A stretch of 64,000 bases of DNA from Sphingomicrobium sp. XHP0239 (GTDB taxonomy: Bacteria > Pseudomonadota > Alphaproteobacteria > Sphingomonadales > Sphingomonadaceae): the NCBI RefSeq assembly GCF_039555325.1, contig NZ_CP154608.1, positions 1,240,001-1,304,000 on the forward strand. Direction: 5' to 3'. A program made the position numbers and the translations under genes. This document shows positions 51,718 to 63,291 of this stretch, one piece after another (position 1 is the stretch's first letter; each line of letters begins with the position of its first letter). Below the pieces are notes generated by a model that saw only the letters and a list, made by a program, of their open reading frames with translations, ran no database searches and was not told where the DNA came from.

Positions 51718-53222
51718 AACCCGCAATGGGAGCCGCGTGGGACAGGCTGTCGCCGCGCCAGAAATCCTGGATGATGGCAGGCACGGTCGCGCTCATCAGT
51801 CTTGCCGCCGGCTATGGTCTCTCGCAGCTCGGCGAAGGCCAAGGTGGTGCAAGCGACGCGGGCGGCAGTGCGACCGAATGCGAGGAGGTCCTTTACTGGT
51901 ACGACCCGATGGTGCCGGGGCAGCACTTCGACGAGCCGGGCAAGTCGCCCTTCATGGATATGCAGCTGGTGCCCAAGTGCGCGGGCGAGGAGGCCACTGC
52001 AGGCGTCAGGATAGATCCCGGCCTGGTGCAGAATTTCGGCATCCGCACCACTGAAGCCGAGTACGGCGTCCTCGAGCCGGAAATAACCGTCACAGGCGTT
52101 CTGGCCTACAATGAACGCGACGTCGCGATCGTCCAGCCACGTGCCGGAGGCTATGTACAAAGAACCTACGGCCGCGCGCCCGACGATGTCGTTGGACGGG
52201 GCGCGCCGCTCGCGGATATCCTGGTTCCCGAATGGGGCGGAGCGCAGCAGGAGTATCTGGCCGTCCTGAACAGCGGTGATGAAGAACTTGCGCAGGCCAT
52301 GCGCGAACGCATGCGCCTTTTGGGCATGCCTCCAGGCCTGATCTCATCGGTAGGGCGCAATGGACGTCCGCAGTCCACGATCACCGTTACCGCGCCGATT
52401 GGAGGTGCCATCACATCGCTCGGCGTGCGTCCGGGAATGACAGTCATGGCCGGACAGACGCTCGCCGAGATAACCGGTTTCTCACCGATCTGGCTCGAAG
52501 CCGCGGTGCCTGAAAGGCAGGCGGCGACTGTCCGCGTCGGGCAACCTGTCAGCGCGACGCTGACCGCATTCCCCGAGGAACGCTTCTCCGGGCCCATCAT
52601 CGCTATCCTGCCGAGCGCGCAGGATGCAAGCCGTACGATCACCGTTCGTGCGCAACTGCCCAATGCATCCGGGCGCCTCAAGCCGGGCATGTTCGCACAG
52701 GTCTCGCTGACCCCGGACACACGCCGCGCGCTGCTGGTACCGTCCGAAGCGGTTATCAGGACCGGACGTCGAACCATCGTGATGGTGAAGCAGGACGAGG
52801 GCGGTTTCATGCCCGCCGAGGTCCGGATCGGCCGCGAAGCGGGTGGAAGGACCGAAGTGCTGGCCGGTCTGTCGGCAGGCGACCAGGTCGTGACATCGGG
52901 TCAGTTCCTGCTCGATTCCGAAGCAAGCCTCACCGGACTGGACGTCCGTCCGATAGATCAGGCAGATGACGCTTCCACCGGCGGCGAGGACGCACCAGCG
53001 ACCTTCGGTGCCACCGGCACGATCCAGTCGATCGCCAATGGTTCGGTGACGCTGCGGCATGGTCCTGTGCCCCGGCTCGATTGGCCCGCGATGACCATGA
53101 CCTTCCGCACGAAGAGCGCGGCGCAAATGCGCGGGCTCGAGACGGGAGACAGGGTGCGCTTCACCTTCACCCAGCAGGATGCCGGCCCCCGGATCGAGTC
53201 TATCACGAGGGCCGGACAATGA
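51714..53222 (+). CDS. cusB: RND periplasmic adaptor with HMBD and CusF domains (CusB-like)
   Basis: This 502-residue adaptor starts at ATG 51714. It has an N-terminal span ([21 protein letters not shown]), then a heavy-metal-binding domain ([31 protein letters not shown]). The membrane-fusion adaptor core follows ([43 protein letters not shown]). The C-terminal 70 residues are a CusF-like copper-binding domain ([15 protein letters not shown]). Fusion of CusF to the adaptor suggests direct copper delivery to the pump. It overlaps both neighbours. Confidence 0.9.
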   Translation: MKPAMGAAWDRLSPRQKSWMMAGTVALISLAAGYGLSQLGEGQGGASDAGGSATECEEVLYWYDPMVPGQHFDEPGKSPFMDMQLVPKCAGEEATAGVRIDPGLVQNFGIRTTEAEYGVLEPEITVTGVLAYNERDVAIVQPRAGGYVQRTYGRAPDDVVGRGAPLADILVPEWGGAQQEYLAVLNSGDEELAQAMRERMRLLGMPPGLISSVGRNGRPQSTITVTAPIGGAITSLGVRPGMTVMAGQTLAEITGFSPIWLEAAVPERQAATVRVGQPVSATLTAFPEERFSGPIIAILPSAQDASRTITVRAQLPNASGRLKPGMFAQVSLTPDTRRALLVPSEAVIRTGRRTIVMVKQDEGGFMPAEVRIGREAGGRTEVLAGLSAGDQVVTSGQFLLDSEASLTGLDVRPIDQADDASTGGEDAPATFGATGTIQSIANGSVTLRHGPVPRLDWPAMTMTFRTKSAAQMRGLETGDRVRFTFTQQDAGPRIESITRAGQ

Positions 53223-56200
53223 TTGCTCGGATAATCGATGCCTCGATCGCCAACCGCCTGTTTATCGTTCTCGCCGCCGTCGCGGTAACGCTGGCCGGTT
53301 TCTGGGCGGTGCGCACGACGCCGGTCGACGCGTTGCCCGATCTGACCGATGTGCAGGTTGTGGTCCGGTCAAACTATCCGGGTCAGGCCCCCCGGATCGT
53401 CGAGGAACAGGTCACCTATCCCCTGGCAACGACCATGCTCTCGGTGCCGGGGGCGAAAACCGTCCGTGGCTATTCGATGTTCGGTGACAGCTATGTCTAT
53501 ATCATCTTCGAGGACGGTACCGACCTCTACTGGGCACGCTCGCGCGTGCTCGAATATCTCAACCAGGTGCAGAACCGCCTGCCCGATGGCGTCACGAGCA
53601 CGCTTGGGCCCGATGCAACCGGTGTGGGGTGGATCTACGAATATGCGCTCGTCGACCGGACCGGCGGGCACGACCTTGCCGGACTGCGCAGCCTGCAGGA
53701 CTGGTTCCTGCGCTACGAGCTCAAGACGATTCCCGGCATTGCCGAGGTCGCCAGCGTCGGCGGAATGGTCAAGCAATACCAGGTCGTGCTGGAACCTTAC
53801 CGGATGGCATCGCTCGGCGTGACTCACGCCGAGATCGTGAGCGCAATCCAGGCCGCCAACCAGGAAGCGGGCGGCTCGATCGTCGAGATGGGCGAAGCCG
53901 AATATATGGTGCGTGCCTCGGGCTATCTCGGCGACCTCGAGGATTTTCGGCAGATTCCACTACGCACTGCGAGCGGCGGCATTCCGGTCACGCTTGGCGA
54001 CGTAGCGACAATCCAGGTAGGCCCCGAGCTGCGCCGTGGCATCGCCGAGCTCAATGGCGAAGGCGAGGTTGCCGGGGGCATCATCGTTCTGCGCCAGGGC
54101 GCGGATGCGCGAAGCGCGATCCAAGCCGTGGAACTCAAACTCGACGACTTGCAGGCAAGCCTTCCCGAAGGCGTCGAGATCGTCACGACCTACGATCGCT
54201 CTCAGCTCATCGATGCGTCTATAGAGAACCTCACCACGAAGCTCATCGAAGAGTTTATCGTCGTGGCGCTCGTATGCGCGCTGTTCCTCTGGCACGCGCG
54301 TTCGGCACTTGTCGCCATCATCACCCTGCCTTTGGGCGTGCTCGCGGCCTTCATCGTGATGCGCATCCAGGGCGTCAATGCCAACATCATGTCGCTGGGT
54401 GGAATAGCCATCGCGGTCGGTGCGATGGTCGATGCCGCCGTCGTCATGATTGAGAACGCGCACAAGCATCTCGAGCGATGGGAACACGAGAATCCCGATA
54501 CCGCGCTCGCGGTGAAGGAACGCTGGCGGATCATCGCCGATGCATCGAAGGAAGTGGGACCGGCGTTGTTCTTCAGTCTGCTGATCATTACGCTGTCGTT
54601 CCTACCGGTCTTCACCCTGCAGGCGCAGGAAGGGCGGTTGTTCGCTCCGCTCGCTTTCACCAAGACCTATGCCATGGCGGCCGCGGCCATTCTGTCGGTA
54701 ACGCTGGTGCCGGTAATGATGGGATGGCTGATCCGTGGCAAGATCCCTTCGGAGGATTCCAATTTTCTCAACCGCTGGCTGACGAAAATCTATCGTCCGG
54801 GGCTCGACTGGGTCATGCGGCGCCCAAAGGCAACGCTGGTGATCGCGGCGCTGATCTTCCTGACCACCGCGATCCCCTTCACCCGGCTTGGCGGCGAGTT
54901 CCTCCCGCCGCTCGATGAAGGCGATTTGCTTTATATGCCGAGCGCGCTGCCCGGCCTTTCCCCCGGCGAGGCTTCGGCGCTGCTGCAGCGCACCGATCGC
55001 CTGATCAAGTCGGTCCCCGAGGTGGAAACGGTGTTCGGCAAGGCGGGGCGCGCCGATACAGCGACGGATCCGGCTCCCCTGACGATGTTCGAAACGACGA
55101 TCCGCTTCAAGCCGCGCGAGGAGTGGCGCGAGGGAATGACGCCCGATCTGCTGGTCGAGGAACTTGACCGGGTCGTTCAGGTGCCGGGCCTCGCCAATGT
55201 CTGGGTGCCGCCGATCCGCAACCGGATCGACATGCTCGCGACCGGGATCAAGAGCCCGATCGGGGTCAAGGTTTCAGGCGACGATCTCGATCAACTCGAA
55301 CGCGTTGCACTCGATGTGGAGCGTATCGCCAAGACCGTGCCTGGCGTGAGTTCCGCCCTGGCGGAGCGCCTGTCGGGCGGTCGCTATGTCGATGTCGATA
55401 TCGACCGGATGGCGGCCGCGCGATACGGGCTCAACATTGCCGACATCCAGCAGATCGTCTCTGGTGCAGTTGGCGGTGCCAATGTCGCACGGACCGTCGA
55501 GGGGCTGGCGCGCTATCCGATCAATGTGCGCTATCCCCGCGAAATCAGGGACAGCGTCGAGGAACTCAGGGCCTTGCCGGTTCTGACGCCGTCCGGCCAA
55601 CAGATCACGCTTGGCACTGTCGCCCGTATCGCCGTCAGCGACGGTCCGCCCATGCTCAAGAGCGAACAGGGCCGACTGACCAGCTACATCTACGTCGACG
55701 TCCGGGGCCGCGATCTTACTTCGGTGGTCGCCGATCTGCAGGAGGTCGTCGCCGCGGGTGTCGATCTTCCTGCCGGCGTCAGCCTGTCCTATGCGGGCCA
55801 GTTCGAATATCTGACGCGCGCCTATGAGCGACTGAAGGTCGTGGTTCCCGCGACGCTTGCGATCATTTTCCTGCTGCTCTATCTCATTTTCCGGCGCTGG
55901 GACGAAGCCTTGCTGATCATGGGCACGCTGCCCTTCGCGCTGACGGGCGGATACTGGTTGCTCTATCTGATGGGCTACAACCAGTCGGTGGCGACTGCGG
56001 TCGGTTTCATCGCGCTTGCCGGCGTCTCCGCCGAATTCGGCGTAGTGATGCTGATTTACCTGAAAGCCGCACTGGAGCGGCGACGCGGTGATCTGAGCGC
56101 CGAAGAAGTAGACGAGGCCATCCGGGAAGGCGCGCTCCTGCGCGTGCGGCCCAAGGCGATGACCGTCGCAGTCATCCTTGCGGGTCTCTTTCCGATCCTG

Positions 56201-56386
56201 ATCGGCACCGGCGCGGGCTCGGAAGTCATGAGCCGCATCGCCGCGCCGATGGTTGGCGGCATGATCACCGCCCCGCTCCTGTCCATGTTCCTGCTTCCCG
56301 CCGCCTATCTGTTGTTGCGGCGCCCCCGTCCGGAAAAACCGGCCAACCCTCAAGGAGAAGAAGAGTGCGTACCCCAACCTACATGA
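53219..56386 (+). CDS. cusA: Heavy-metal RND pump (CusA-type)
   Basis: This 1055-residue proton-driven pump begins [20 protein letters not shown]. Motifs are [52 protein letters not shown] and [21 protein letters not shown]. The [16 protein letters not shown] form is that of Cu/Ag pumps (CusA) rather than of Czc-type zinc pumps. It pumps Cu(I) from periplasm or cytosol out through the TolC-like channel. It overlaps the adaptor by four bases and the next gene by 22. Confidence 0.94.
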   Translation: MIARIIDASIANRLFIVLAAVAVTLAGFWAVRTTPVDALPDLTDVQVVVRSNYPGQAPRIVEEQVTYPLATTMLSVPGAKTVRGYSMFGDSYVYIIFEDGTDLYWARSRVLEYLNQVQNRLPDGVTSTLGPDATGVGWIYEYALVDRTGGHDLAGLRSLQDWFLRYELKTIPGIAEVASVGGMVKQYQVVLEPYRMASLGVTHAEIVSAIQAANQEAGGSIVEMGEAEYMVRASGYLGDLEDFRQIPLRTASGGIPVTLGDVATIQVGPELRRGIAELNGEGEVAGGIIVLRQGADARSAIQAVELKLDDLQASLPEGVEIVTTYDRSQLIDASIENLTTKLIEEFIVVALVCALFLWHARSALVAIITLPLGVLAAFIVMRIQGVNANIMSLGGIAIAVGAMVDAAVVMIENAHKHLERWEHENPDTALAVKERWRIIADASKEVGPALFFSLLIITLSFLPVFTLQAQEGRLFAPLAFTKTYAMAAAAILSVTLVPVMMGWLIRGKIPSEDSNFLNRWLTKIYRPGLDWVMRRPKATLVIAALIFLTTAIPFTRLGGEFLPPLDEGDLLYMPSALPGLSPGEASALLQRTDRLIKSVPEVETVFGKAGRADTATDPAPLTMFETTIRFKPREEWREGMTPDLLVEELDRVVQVPGLANVWVPPIRNRIDMLATGIKSPIGVKVSGDDLDQLERVALDVERIAKTVPGVSSALAERLSGGRYVDVDIDRMAAARYGLNIADIQQIVSGAVGGANVARTVEGLARYPINVRYPREIRDSVEELRALPVLTPSGQQITLGTVARIAVSDGPPMLKSEQGRLTSYIYVDVRGRDLTSVVADLQEVVAAGVDLPAGVSLSYAGQFEYLTRAYERLKVVVPATLAIIFLLLYLIFRRWDEALLIMGTLPFALTGGYWLLYLMGYNQSVATAVGFIALAGVSAEFGVVMLIYLKAALERRRGDLSAEEVDEAIREGALLRVRPKAMTVAVILAGLFPILIGTGAGSEVMSRIAAPMVGGMITAPLLSMFLLPAAYLLLRRPRPEKPANPQGEEECVPQPT

Positions 56387-56751
56387 TCCTGCTCGCGGCA
56401 CCGCTGGCGCTTGCAGCCTGCGACGCTGCAGACGACAGCTCAGAGACCATGATGTCAGACGACATGGCGAACTCGGACAGCATGCCCATGTCAGGCGAAA
56501 TGCCGATGGCGGAGGAGACCGGCGGCGAGCAGAGCGCCAGCGCGGAGGGAACGGTTACAGCCATCGATTCCGAGGCGGGCACGGTGACCATCGAGCATGG
56601 TCCGGTCGAAAGTATCGGATGGCCCGCGATGACCATGACCTTCGAAGCCGACGCGCAAATCCTCGAACAGGTCAGTGTCGGTGAGGGAATAGCCTTTGAA
56701 TTTCGTACTGGAACCGAAGGCAGCGTCGTTACCTCGGTAACGCCGCGATAG
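56365..56751 (+). CDS. CusF-like copper-binding lipoprotein
   Basis: This 128-residue protein starts at GTG 56365 (AAGGAG upstream) and is read inside the end of cusA. It has a lipoprotein signal ([11 protein letters not shown]), a Met/Asp-rich linker ([18 protein letters not shown]), and a CusF-like OB-fold ([20 protein letters not shown]) with the Trp and two Met residues that bind Cu(I). It would act as a periplasmic copper carrier for the Cus pump. Confidence 0.88.
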   Translation: MRTPTYMILLAAPLALAACDAADDSSETMMSDDMANSDSMPMSGEMPMAEETGGEQSASAEGTVTAIDSEAGTVTIEHGPVESIGWPAMTMTFEADAQILEQVSVGEGIAFEFRTGTEGSVVTSVTPR

Positions 56752-56759
56752 GACGGTGG

Positions 56760-56793
56760 GTGGGAGGCGCTCGGTTGCGCCGGTGCCTCCCAC
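56760..56793 (+). terminator. Stem-loop between the CusF-like gene and the oxidase
   Basis: GTGGGAGGC (56760-56768) pairs with GCCTCCCAC (56785-56793), with an inner GGCGC/GCGCC option. No T-run follows on the plus strand, so it could attenuate or process the transcript rather than terminate it. Confidence 0.35.
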
Positions 56794-56809
56794 GCAAAAA
56801 CAGGTGAAT

Positions 56810-58351
56810 ATGCCAGGTATCGACAGGCCCGACTTTAAGGATCGCCGCGACTTCATCAAGAGCGCCGGCCTCGCGGCGACGGGTTTCGCCGCGCTGCCGC
56901 TGCTGGGTTGCGGTACGCAAAGCAGGATGTCGCTCGATCAGGGAGGCGAAAGCAATCCTCTTGCCATACCTCGGCTACAGGCAGGAACGATCGAACGGGG
57001 CGAGCGTGTCTTTCGCCTGTCCCTGACACCGGGCGAGAAAGAATTCGTGCCCGGCACGGCGTCACCGACGATCGGTATCGACGCATCCTATCTCGGCCCG
57101 ACCCTCGAAATGCGCCGCGGCGAACAGGTTCGCTTTCACATCGACAACAAGCTTGCCGAAGATGCGACCGTTCACTGGCATGGTTTCGAACTTCCCGCCA
57201 CAGCGGATGGCGGGCCGCACCAGCTCATACGGCCCGGTGAGCGCTGGAGCCCGTCCTTCGAAATACGCCAGCGCGCTTCGTTATACTGGTATCATTCGCA
57301 TCTGCATCGCCGGGCCGGACCACAGGTCTATGCCGGACTTGCTGCCCCGATCTACGTGCGCGACGAGGAAGAGGATCGCCTCGATCTGCCGAGCCGGTAC
57401 GGTGTAGATGACATACCGCTCGTCGTGCAGGATCGCGTGATCGACGGCGCGGGTCGCCTTGTTTACCCGCTCGATATGCACTCGCGGATGATGGGGGTGA
57501 TGGGTGAGCGCATCTATGTGAACGGAACGGCCAATGCCGTTTTCGAGGCCGCCGCCGGTCCGCTGCGCCTGCGGCTTCTCAATGGATCGAATGCGCGGTT
57601 CTACACCTTCTCGCTCGAAGGTGATCGTCCGATGCAACTCATCGCAAGCGATGGCGGCCTGCTTGCCGCGCCAAGCGAGGTTCGCAGTCTTACCCTTGCC
57701 CCAGGCGAACGCGCACAAGTGATCGTCGATCTTTCCGAAGGGCGCCCGCTCCGGCTGATTGCCAGCAGCCCTGCTAACGCCATGGGCATGATGGGCGGGC
57801 AAGGCGGGGGTATGATGGGCGGCGGAATGATGGGAAACCGGGCCGATCGCGAGAGGCAGGGGCGCACGTTTTCGATCCTCGATATGCGCCCCTCAGGCGC
57901 GTCAACTCCAGTAATGCTCCCGCCCACTCTGGCCGCGCTTGCTGCGCCAGACCCCTCACTCGCCGTTCGCAGCCGCCGTTTCGTGCTCGATATGGGCATG
58001 ATGGGCCGGGGCATGTCGATTAACGGCGAAACCATGGACATGGACGTCATCAATCAGCGCGTACCGGTGGGTCAGTGGGAAATATGGGAAATCGCCAACG
58101 CATCGATGATGGCCCATCCCTTTCATATTCATAACGTGCAGTTCCGCTTGCTCGACCGGGACGGTCGGCCTCCGCGGGCGGAAGAGGCGGGATTCAAGGA
58201 CACCGTAATCGTCAACCCGCGTGAACAGGTCAGGCTGCTGTTACGGTTCGAAGAAAATACCGATCCCGACACTCCCTACATGTATCACTGCCATATCCTC
58301 GAGCACGAGGACGCAGGCATGATGGGGCAGTTCGTGGTGATGGCCAATTAG
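56810..58351 (+). CDS. Multicopper oxidase (CueO/SufI-like)
   Basis: This 513-residue Tat-exported oxidase ([15 protein letters not shown]) carries all four copper motifs: [33 protein letters not shown] and [17 protein letters not shown] Met/Gly-rich loop ([17 protein letters not shown], about residue 340) resembles the copper-binding insert of CueO. It is of a different type from CopA upstream. It oxidises Cu(I) in the periplasm. It lies between the CusF-like gene and the P-type ATPase. Confidence 0.93.
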   Translation: MPGIDRPDFKDRRDFIKSAGLAATGFAALPLLGCGTQSRMSLDQGGESNPLAIPRLQAGTIERGERVFRLSLTPGEKEFVPGTASPTIGIDASYLGPTLEMRRGEQVRFHIDNKLAEDATVHWHGFELPATADGGPHQLIRPGERWSPSFEIRQRASLYWYHSHLHRRAGPQVYAGLAAPIYVRDEEEDRLDLPSRYGVDDIPLVVQDRVIDGAGRLVYPLDMHSRMMGVMGERIYVNGTANAVFEAAAGPLRLRLLNGSNARFYTFSLEGDRPMQLIASDGGLLAAPSEVRSLTLAPGERAQVIVDLSEGRPLRLIASSPANAMGMMGGQGGGMMGGGMMGNRADRERQGRTFSILDMRPSGASTPVMLPPTLAALAAPDPSLAVRSRRFVLDMGMMGRGMSINGETMDMDVINQRVPVGQWEIWEIANASMMAHPFHIHNVQFRLLDRDGRPPRAEEAGFKDTVIVNPREQVRLLLRFEENTDPDTPYMYHCHILEHEDAGMMGQFVVMAN

Positions 58352-58364
58352 GGGAGAACGACAG

Positions 58365-60704
58365 ATGAGCGATGGGCACAATGCAATCGAGGGTATGGCG
58401 ACCGACCCCGTTTGCGGAATGAGCGTGAAGATGGACGGCGCCCGCTTCGTCGATCGACACGAGGGTGGCGACCATTACTTCTGCTCCTCGCGCTGCCTCG
58501 ACAAGTTCCGCGCGGATCCGGAGATGTATCTTTCGAAGGCGCACCTCGATGCTGTCGAGGATGTCCCGGAAGGTACGATATACACCTGTCCGATGCATCC
58601 GGAGATCCGGCAGCCGGGGCCGGGCTCTTGCCCGATATGCGGGATGGCCCTCGAACCCGAAACGGTCACTCTGAACGAGGGCCCCGATCCCGAACTCGTC
58701 GACATGCGGCGAAGGTTCTGGTGGAGCGCGCTCTTCACGCTGCCGCTCTTCGCCTATGCGATGGGCGACATGATCCCGTCGCGACCGTTCGATCAGGTCA
58801 TCGAACCCGCTATCGCGCAGTGGCTGCAGCTCCTGCTGGCAACTCCGGTGGTGCTTTGGGGCGGCTGGCCCTTCTTCACCCGCGCGCTGCAATCGGTCCG
58901 GACCATGAACCTCAACATGTTCACCCTGATTGGCTTCGGCGTCGCCATCGCCTATCTGTTCAGCCTTGTGGCAACCCTCGCCCCGGAAATCTTTCCCGAG
59001 GCATTCCGCGATCATGCGGGCCGGGTCGGCGTCTATTACGAGGCCGCAGCGGTTATCACGACCCTCGTGCTGCTCGGGCAGGTGCTCGAGCTCAAGGCGC
59101 GCGGATCGACATCGAGCGCCTTGCGAGCGCTTCTCGAACTCGCACCCCCGACCGCGATGAAGATCTTCGGTCGCGGGGACGAGCGCGAAGTACCGCTCGA
59201 TGAATTGACGTCGGGGGACCTGCTGCGCGTGCGTCCGGGCGACAAGGTCCCCGTCGATGGCACGCTCGAGGATGGAAGCAGTGCCATCGACGAATCCATG
59301 ATCAGTGGCGAACCCATTCCCGTCAAGAAAAGCGCGGGCGATCCCGTGATCGGGGGCACCGTAAACCAGACCGGCAGCTTCACCATGCGCGCGACGCAGG
59401 TCGGCGCGGACACCATGCTCTCGAAGATCGTGCAGATGGTCGCGGAGGCCCAGCGCAGCCGGGCACCGATCCAGCGGCTCGCCGACCAGGTCACCGGATG
59501 GTTCGTACCCATCGTCGTCCTTGTCGCTATCGTGAGTTTTGTCGTCTGGGCCATCTGGGGACCGGCACCGGCCCTTGCCTACGCGCTCGTCAACGCGGTC
59601 GCCGTTCTGATCATCGCGTGTCCCTGCGCGCTCGGACTGGCGACGCCGATGTCGATCATGACCGGTACCGGCAAGGGCGCGCAGCACGGGATCCTGATCA
59701 AGAACGCCGAAGCGCTCGAAACGCTGGAAAAGATCGATACGCTGGTCGTCGACAAGACCGGAACGCTGACCCGGGGCAAGCCTGATCTTGTCGACGTAAA
59801 ACCGCAGCCAAATTTCGACGAGCAGGAATTGCTGAGCCTTGTCGCTGCCGTTGAGAGAGGAAGCGAGCATCCGCTCGCCCACGCGATCGTGGAAGGGGCT
59901 CAAAACAGGGGCGCTGCCATTCTCGACGCTTCCGATATCGAATCCGTGACCGGCGAAGGTATCCAGGCAAATGTCGACAAGCGCCTGGTCGCGATCGGGA
60001 ATGAAAAGATGATGGAGCGTATAGGGGCGCTCGAAGAAGGCTGGCGGTCAACGGCGGACGAAGGCCGAAGCCTCGGACAGACGGTGATGTTCGTGGCCGT
60101 GGACGGGGCACCGGCAGGCCTTATCGCGGTCGCCGATCCGATCAAGGCAACCAGCCGCACCGCTATTGCCGCGTTGCATGAGCGCGGCATCAAGATCGTG
60201 ATGCTTACCGGCGACAGCGAAGCCACCGCGCGTGCGGTAGCAAGCCAGGTCGGTATCGACGAAGTCGAAGCGAACGTCTCGCCCGAGGACAAACATCGCA
60301 AGATCGAGCAGTTGAAGAGCGATGGTCGCCGGGTCGCTATGGCCGGCGACGGCATAAACGACGCACCCGCGCTTGCCGCTTCGCATGTCGGCATCGCGAT
60401 GGGAACGGGTACCGATGTCGCGATCGAAAGCGCGGGCGTGACATTGGTGCGCGGCGACCTCGTCGGCGTTGTTCAGGCGCTCGTCCTGTCTCGGGCCACT
60501 ATGCGCAACATCAGGCAGAACCTGTTCTTTGCCTTTGCGTATAATGCGCTCGGAATTCCGGTCGCTGCAGGTGTCCTCTATCCATGGACCGGGTTGCTTT
60601 TGAACCCGATGATCGCGGCCGCAGCGATGAGCCTGTCTTCGGTATCGGTGATCGGCAACGCCCTGCGCCTGCGCGGCCTCGCTCTTCCCAAATTCGATAC
60701 CTGA
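58365..60704 (+). CDS. Copper-translocating P1B-type ATPase
   Basis: This 779-residue pump has an N-terminal YHS domain ([21 protein letters not shown]) and a heavy-metal-binding domain ([24 protein letters not shown]); no CxxC HMA domain is present. Motifs follow: [19 protein letters not shown] in the membrane, DKTGTLT (phosphorylation Asp), and [12 protein letters not shown]. It uses ATP to export Cu(I) or Ag(I) from the cytosol. It begins 13 bases after the oxidase stop. Confidence 0.93.
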   Translation: MSDGHNAIEGMATDPVCGMSVKMDGARFVDRHEGGDHYFCSSRCLDKFRADPEMYLSKAHLDAVEDVPEGTIYTCPMHPEIRQPGPGSCPICGMALEPETVTLNEGPDPELVDMRRRFWWSALFTLPLFAYAMGDMIPSRPFDQVIEPAIAQWLQLLLATPVVLWGGWPFFTRALQSVRTMNLNMFTLIGFGVAIAYLFSLVATLAPEIFPEAFRDHAGRVGVYYEAAAVITTLVLLGQVLELKARGSTSSALRALLELAPPTAMKIFGRGDEREVPLDELTSGDLLRVRPGDKVPVDGTLEDGSSAIDESMISGEPIPVKKSAGDPVIGGTVNQTGSFTMRATQVGADTMLSKIVQMVAEAQRSRAPIQRLADQVTGWFVPIVVLVAIVSFVVWAIWGPAPALAYALVNAVAVLIIACPCALGLATPMSIMTGTGKGAQHGILIKNAEALETLEKIDTLVVDKTGTLTRGKPDLVDVKPQPNFDEQELLSLVAAVERGSEHPLAHAIVEGAQNRGAAILDASDIESVTGEGIQANVDKRLVAIGNEKMMERIGALEEGWRSTADEGRSLGQTVMFVAVDGAPAGLIAVADPIKATSRTAIAALHERGIKIVMLTGDSEATARAVASQVGIDEVEANVSPEDKHRKIEQLKSDGRRVAMAGDGINDAPALAASHVGIAMGTGTDVAIESAGVTLVRGDLVGVVQALVLSRATMRNIRQNLFFAFAYNALGIPVAAGVLYPWTGLLLNPMIAAAAMSLSSVSVIGNALRLRGLALPKFDT

Positions 60705-60733
60705 GCGATGGGGACGGGACGGAGATCGCAGGA

Positions 60734-61225
60734 GTGACGAATCAGACGATGCAGGATCAGGACCAAATCTCTGAGGAATCGCGCGAATGGCGCGGTGCTC
60801 ATCCAGCCCTCTGGATCGCGATATTCGGAATTCTCATCGCTTTCGCCTGGGAGATGCTCCAGCTTCCTTTCTACCAGTCGGGAGGTCTGTCGCCTGCCGA
60901 GGCAGCACGTCGCTGCGGCCTGGCCTCGTTCGGCGATGCCGGGATCATGGTGGCCGCTTATCTCGGCGCCTCTGTCGGCAGTGGTAAAACGCCGTGGCTC
61001 GTAGACTGGCCGATCTCGCGTTTTGTCGTGTTCCTGGGAATCGGCCTGGCCATTACTGCCATGGTCGAAGTGCTGGCTGTCGGTGCCGACTGGGGGTGGT
61101 CCTATAGTGCAATCATGCCGCTTGTGCCCGGAACCAAAATCGGTCTCATACCGATCGCGATGTGGGTCGCGGTTCCCACAGCCTCCTTGTGGCTCGCGCG
61201 CCGTCTCGGCACCGGACCCCGCTGA
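60734..61225 (+). CDS. Unknown polytopic membrane protein
   Basis: This 163-residue protein, with a GTG start at 60734 and CGGAG upstream, has about four membrane spans (ALWIAIFGILIAFAWEMLQL, IMVAAYLGASVG, FVVFLGIGLAITAMVEVLAV, GLIPIAMWVAVPTASLWLA). No family is recognised. It follows the P-type ATPase by 29 bases and is probably co-transcribed with it. It converges on the FTR1 gene with a gap of 17 bases. Confidence 0.65.
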   Translation: MTNQTMQDQDQISEESREWRGAHPALWIAIFGILIAFAWEMLQLPFYQSGGLSPAEAARRCGLASFGDAGIMVAAYLGASVGSGKTPWLVDWPISRFVVFLGIGLAITAMVEVLAVGADWGWSYSAIMPLVPGTKIGLIPIAMWVAVPTASLWLARRLGTGPR

Positions 61226-61242
61226 TCGCAAACCGGGATCAC

Positions 61243-63195
61243 CTATCCCTCGACAGCTGCCGGCTGCGGTCCCGATGGTGATCGACTTATCCGAAATCCG
61301 GCAATCAGAGCGAGCAGCGTGAGCAATTGCGCGCCGATCGTCTCGACAGTCGGGAAGAAGCCGAGTTCGGCGAGGCGCGGCAAGCCGGCAATGAAAGTGG
61401 CGGAAAGAACTCCGGCCTCCTGGAAAGCGCCCACGCCCTTGCCCGCGAGAATGACCGCAAGGATCGCAATCAGGATAGCACTATAGCGGAAGAACTGGGT
61501 GATCGGCAGTTTGCGGCTGTAGCGCAGCATAACCCATGCGATGAACGCTAGCAGCGCGACTGCGGACAAGGCACCTGCCAATATGATGCCGCTGCTCTGC
61601 GGGTTCCACAGGGCAGCGTAGAACAGAATAGTCTCGAACGCTTCCCGGTAGACGACCACGAATGCAAGACCAAAGAGAAACCATGCCGATCCGCGCGAAA
61701 GCGCCTTGCCCATTTTTTCCTGGATATAGCGCCGCCACTCCTCGGCCTGGGATTTGCCGTGCATCCAGATCCCGACCGATACGAGAATGACAGCCGCAAG
61801 CAGCGCGCCGATCCCTTCGGTCATCTCGCGGCTCGCCCCGCTGATGCTTACGAAGTAGGTTGCTACGACCCAGGTGGCGACACCTGCGAAAAGAGCAGCG
61901 ATCCACCCACCATGGATATAGGGCAATACCTCGGAGCGCTGCGACTTTTTCACAAAGGCGATCATGGCGATCACAACCAGAATTGCTTCGATCCCCTCGC
62001 GCAGGAGAATGGTGAACGCCCCGAGAAAGGTCGAGATTTCGCTGGCCGCCTCAGGAGCCAACGCTTCCTCGGCTCTTGCCAGCAGACTATCGATGCGAGC
62101 CCTTAGTTGCTGTAGTTCGGATGGATTCGCACCGGACTCTATTCCGGCCCGGAATTGCCCGAGCGCCTGTTCTACCTCCCGCATCAAACCGCCATCGCGC
62201 GTTGCCAGGAGGGCCTCCAGGGGTTCAAACCCGTCGAGATAGGCAGACAGGGCAAGCTGCCGCGCTTCCTCTCGGTTGCCAGCCCGATAAGCTGACAGGC
62301 TGCGATCGAGCGTATCGCGAACGAAGGCGAGCGAACCTGCGTCATTTGCCTGTCCCACCGCATCGGGATTGGCGCGAAGATAGGCCATGACGGCGAGCGC
62401 ACGGTCCTCGCCGATCTGCTCGGCCAGACTTTCCGGTGTGAGCGCGGCGAGCGTCTCGAGATCGGGGACAAGCTGGCGTATGCCATCATCTTCCCGCCAA
62501 ATACGCTCGCCCTTGGCCACATCTTCAAAAGCAATGCTGCCGGCATGGAATGCAAGCGCCCAGCGATCCTCGTCGGACAGCGATGCGAAGCTGGCCATGG
62601 ACGTTCCTTCCAGCCCTTGCGCGATGACCTGGTAAAGCCCGAACGCACTGCGCTGCCGCGCCCGGTCGATATCGGTGAAGTCGATCGGCGGGGGATCAAG
62701 TGCCTGCATTGCGGCCGGTGGCGCACTTCCGGCGGCGCCGTGACACGAGGCGCAGTTCTGCGCGAAGAGAGTGCGGGCGCGGTCAAGGTCGGGCGCTTGC
62801 GAAGGGGCAAGCGGAACCGGGTAGGCTGTCAGCAACGAGGCTGCCAGCGCGCGCGCTAAGCGCCCAACTCGCTCGGCGGGTTCCTTATTGGCGATCAGAG
62901 CTCGCAGCTGGTCCGATCGGCGGATGAGTGCTCGATTGTCTTTAGTATCCGGCAATGCAGCGATCTGCCGCGCCACGACATCGGAAAACTCCACCATTTC
63001 GCGATATTCGAATTCGTCGGCAACACGTCCCTCGGAAACGGCGGAGGCGTAGTCGACCGCGATATAATCGAGCAGACGCCAGGTGGTTCGCACGTCGGGT
63101 TCTTCCGCGTTCGCGGTGACGGACAGACACAGCGCAAGCGCCAGCAGAATGAGCCGCAGTGCCGGATGGACGGTGGCGGAGACGATGCGATGCAT
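61243..63195 (-). CDS. FTR1-type iron permease fused to cytochrome c
   Basis: This 650-residue protein has a signal peptide (LILLALALCLSVTANAEE), a cytochrome c domain with FAQNCASCHGAAG at about residue 150, a long helical periplasmic part, then a seven-span FTR1 domain. The iron motif LLREGIEAILVVIAMIAFV and the second motif VVYREAFETILFYAALW provide the acidic ligands. It probably oxidises or accepts Fe(II) and carries Fe(III) inward. A Fur-like box lies in the upstream region. Confidence 0.9.
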   Translation of the reverse strand: MHRIVSATVHPALRLILLALALCLSVTANAEEPDVRTTWRLLDYIAVDYASAVSEGRVADEFEYREMVEFSDVVARQIAALPDTKDNRALIRRSDQLRALIANKEPAERVGRLARALAASLLTAYPVPLAPSQAPDLDRARTLFAQNCASCHGAAGSAPPAAMQALDPPPIDFTDIDRARQRSAFGLYQVIAQGLEGTSMASFASLSDEDRWALAFHAGSIAFEDVAKGERIWREDDGIRQLVPDLETLAALTPESLAEQIGEDRALAVMAYLRANPDAVGQANDAGSLAFVRDTLDRSLSAYRAGNREEARQLALSAYLDGFEPLEALLATRDGGLMREVEQALGQFRAGIESGANPSELQQLRARIDSLLARAEEALAPEAASEISTFLGAFTILLREGIEAILVVIAMIAFVKKSQRSEVLPYIHGGWIAALFAGVATWVVATYFVSISGASREMTEGIGALLAAVILVSVGIWMHGKSQAEEWRRYIQEKMGKALSRGSAWFLFGLAFVVVYREAFETILFYAALWNPQSSGIILAGALSAVALLAFIAWVMLRYSRKLPITQFFRYSAILIAILAVILAGKGVGAFQEAGVLSATFIAGLPRLAELGFFPTVETIGAQLLTLLALIAGFRISRSPSGPQPAAVEG

Positions 63196-63213
63196 GAGGG
63201 GTCTCTATATCTG

Positions 63214-63230
63214 TTGCAATTAATTCGCAA
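63214..63230 (-). promoter_or_regulatory. Fur-like box before the FTR1 gene
   Basis: On the minus strand TTGCGAATTAATTGCAA forms an imperfect dyad close to alphaproteobacterial Fur-type sites. It lies 19-35 bases upstream of the FTR1 start and close to a weak TATAG-like -10. Iron control of an iron permease is expected. Confidence 0.45.
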
Positions 63231-63291
63231 TAGCAGGGTGTAGACGGAAATGTATTTCCTCCAACCCCCGATTGCGGGGATATTCTGGAGT

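Noticed and set aside
50284..51726. Long minus-strand frame opposite the TolC-like gene
   Set aside because: The TolC-like gene has a signal peptide, family repeats and operon overlaps; the mirror frame has none.
58345..58375. TTAGGG followed at similar spacing by CGAT before the copper ATPase, as a fifth ECF promoter
   Set aside because: The -10 part is CGAT, not CGTA, and the site overlaps the start codon, so it is probably chance.
58230..59903. Long minus-strand frame opposite the copper ATPase
   Set aside because: Asp/Arg/Gly-rich mirror of a conserved gene; no start signals.
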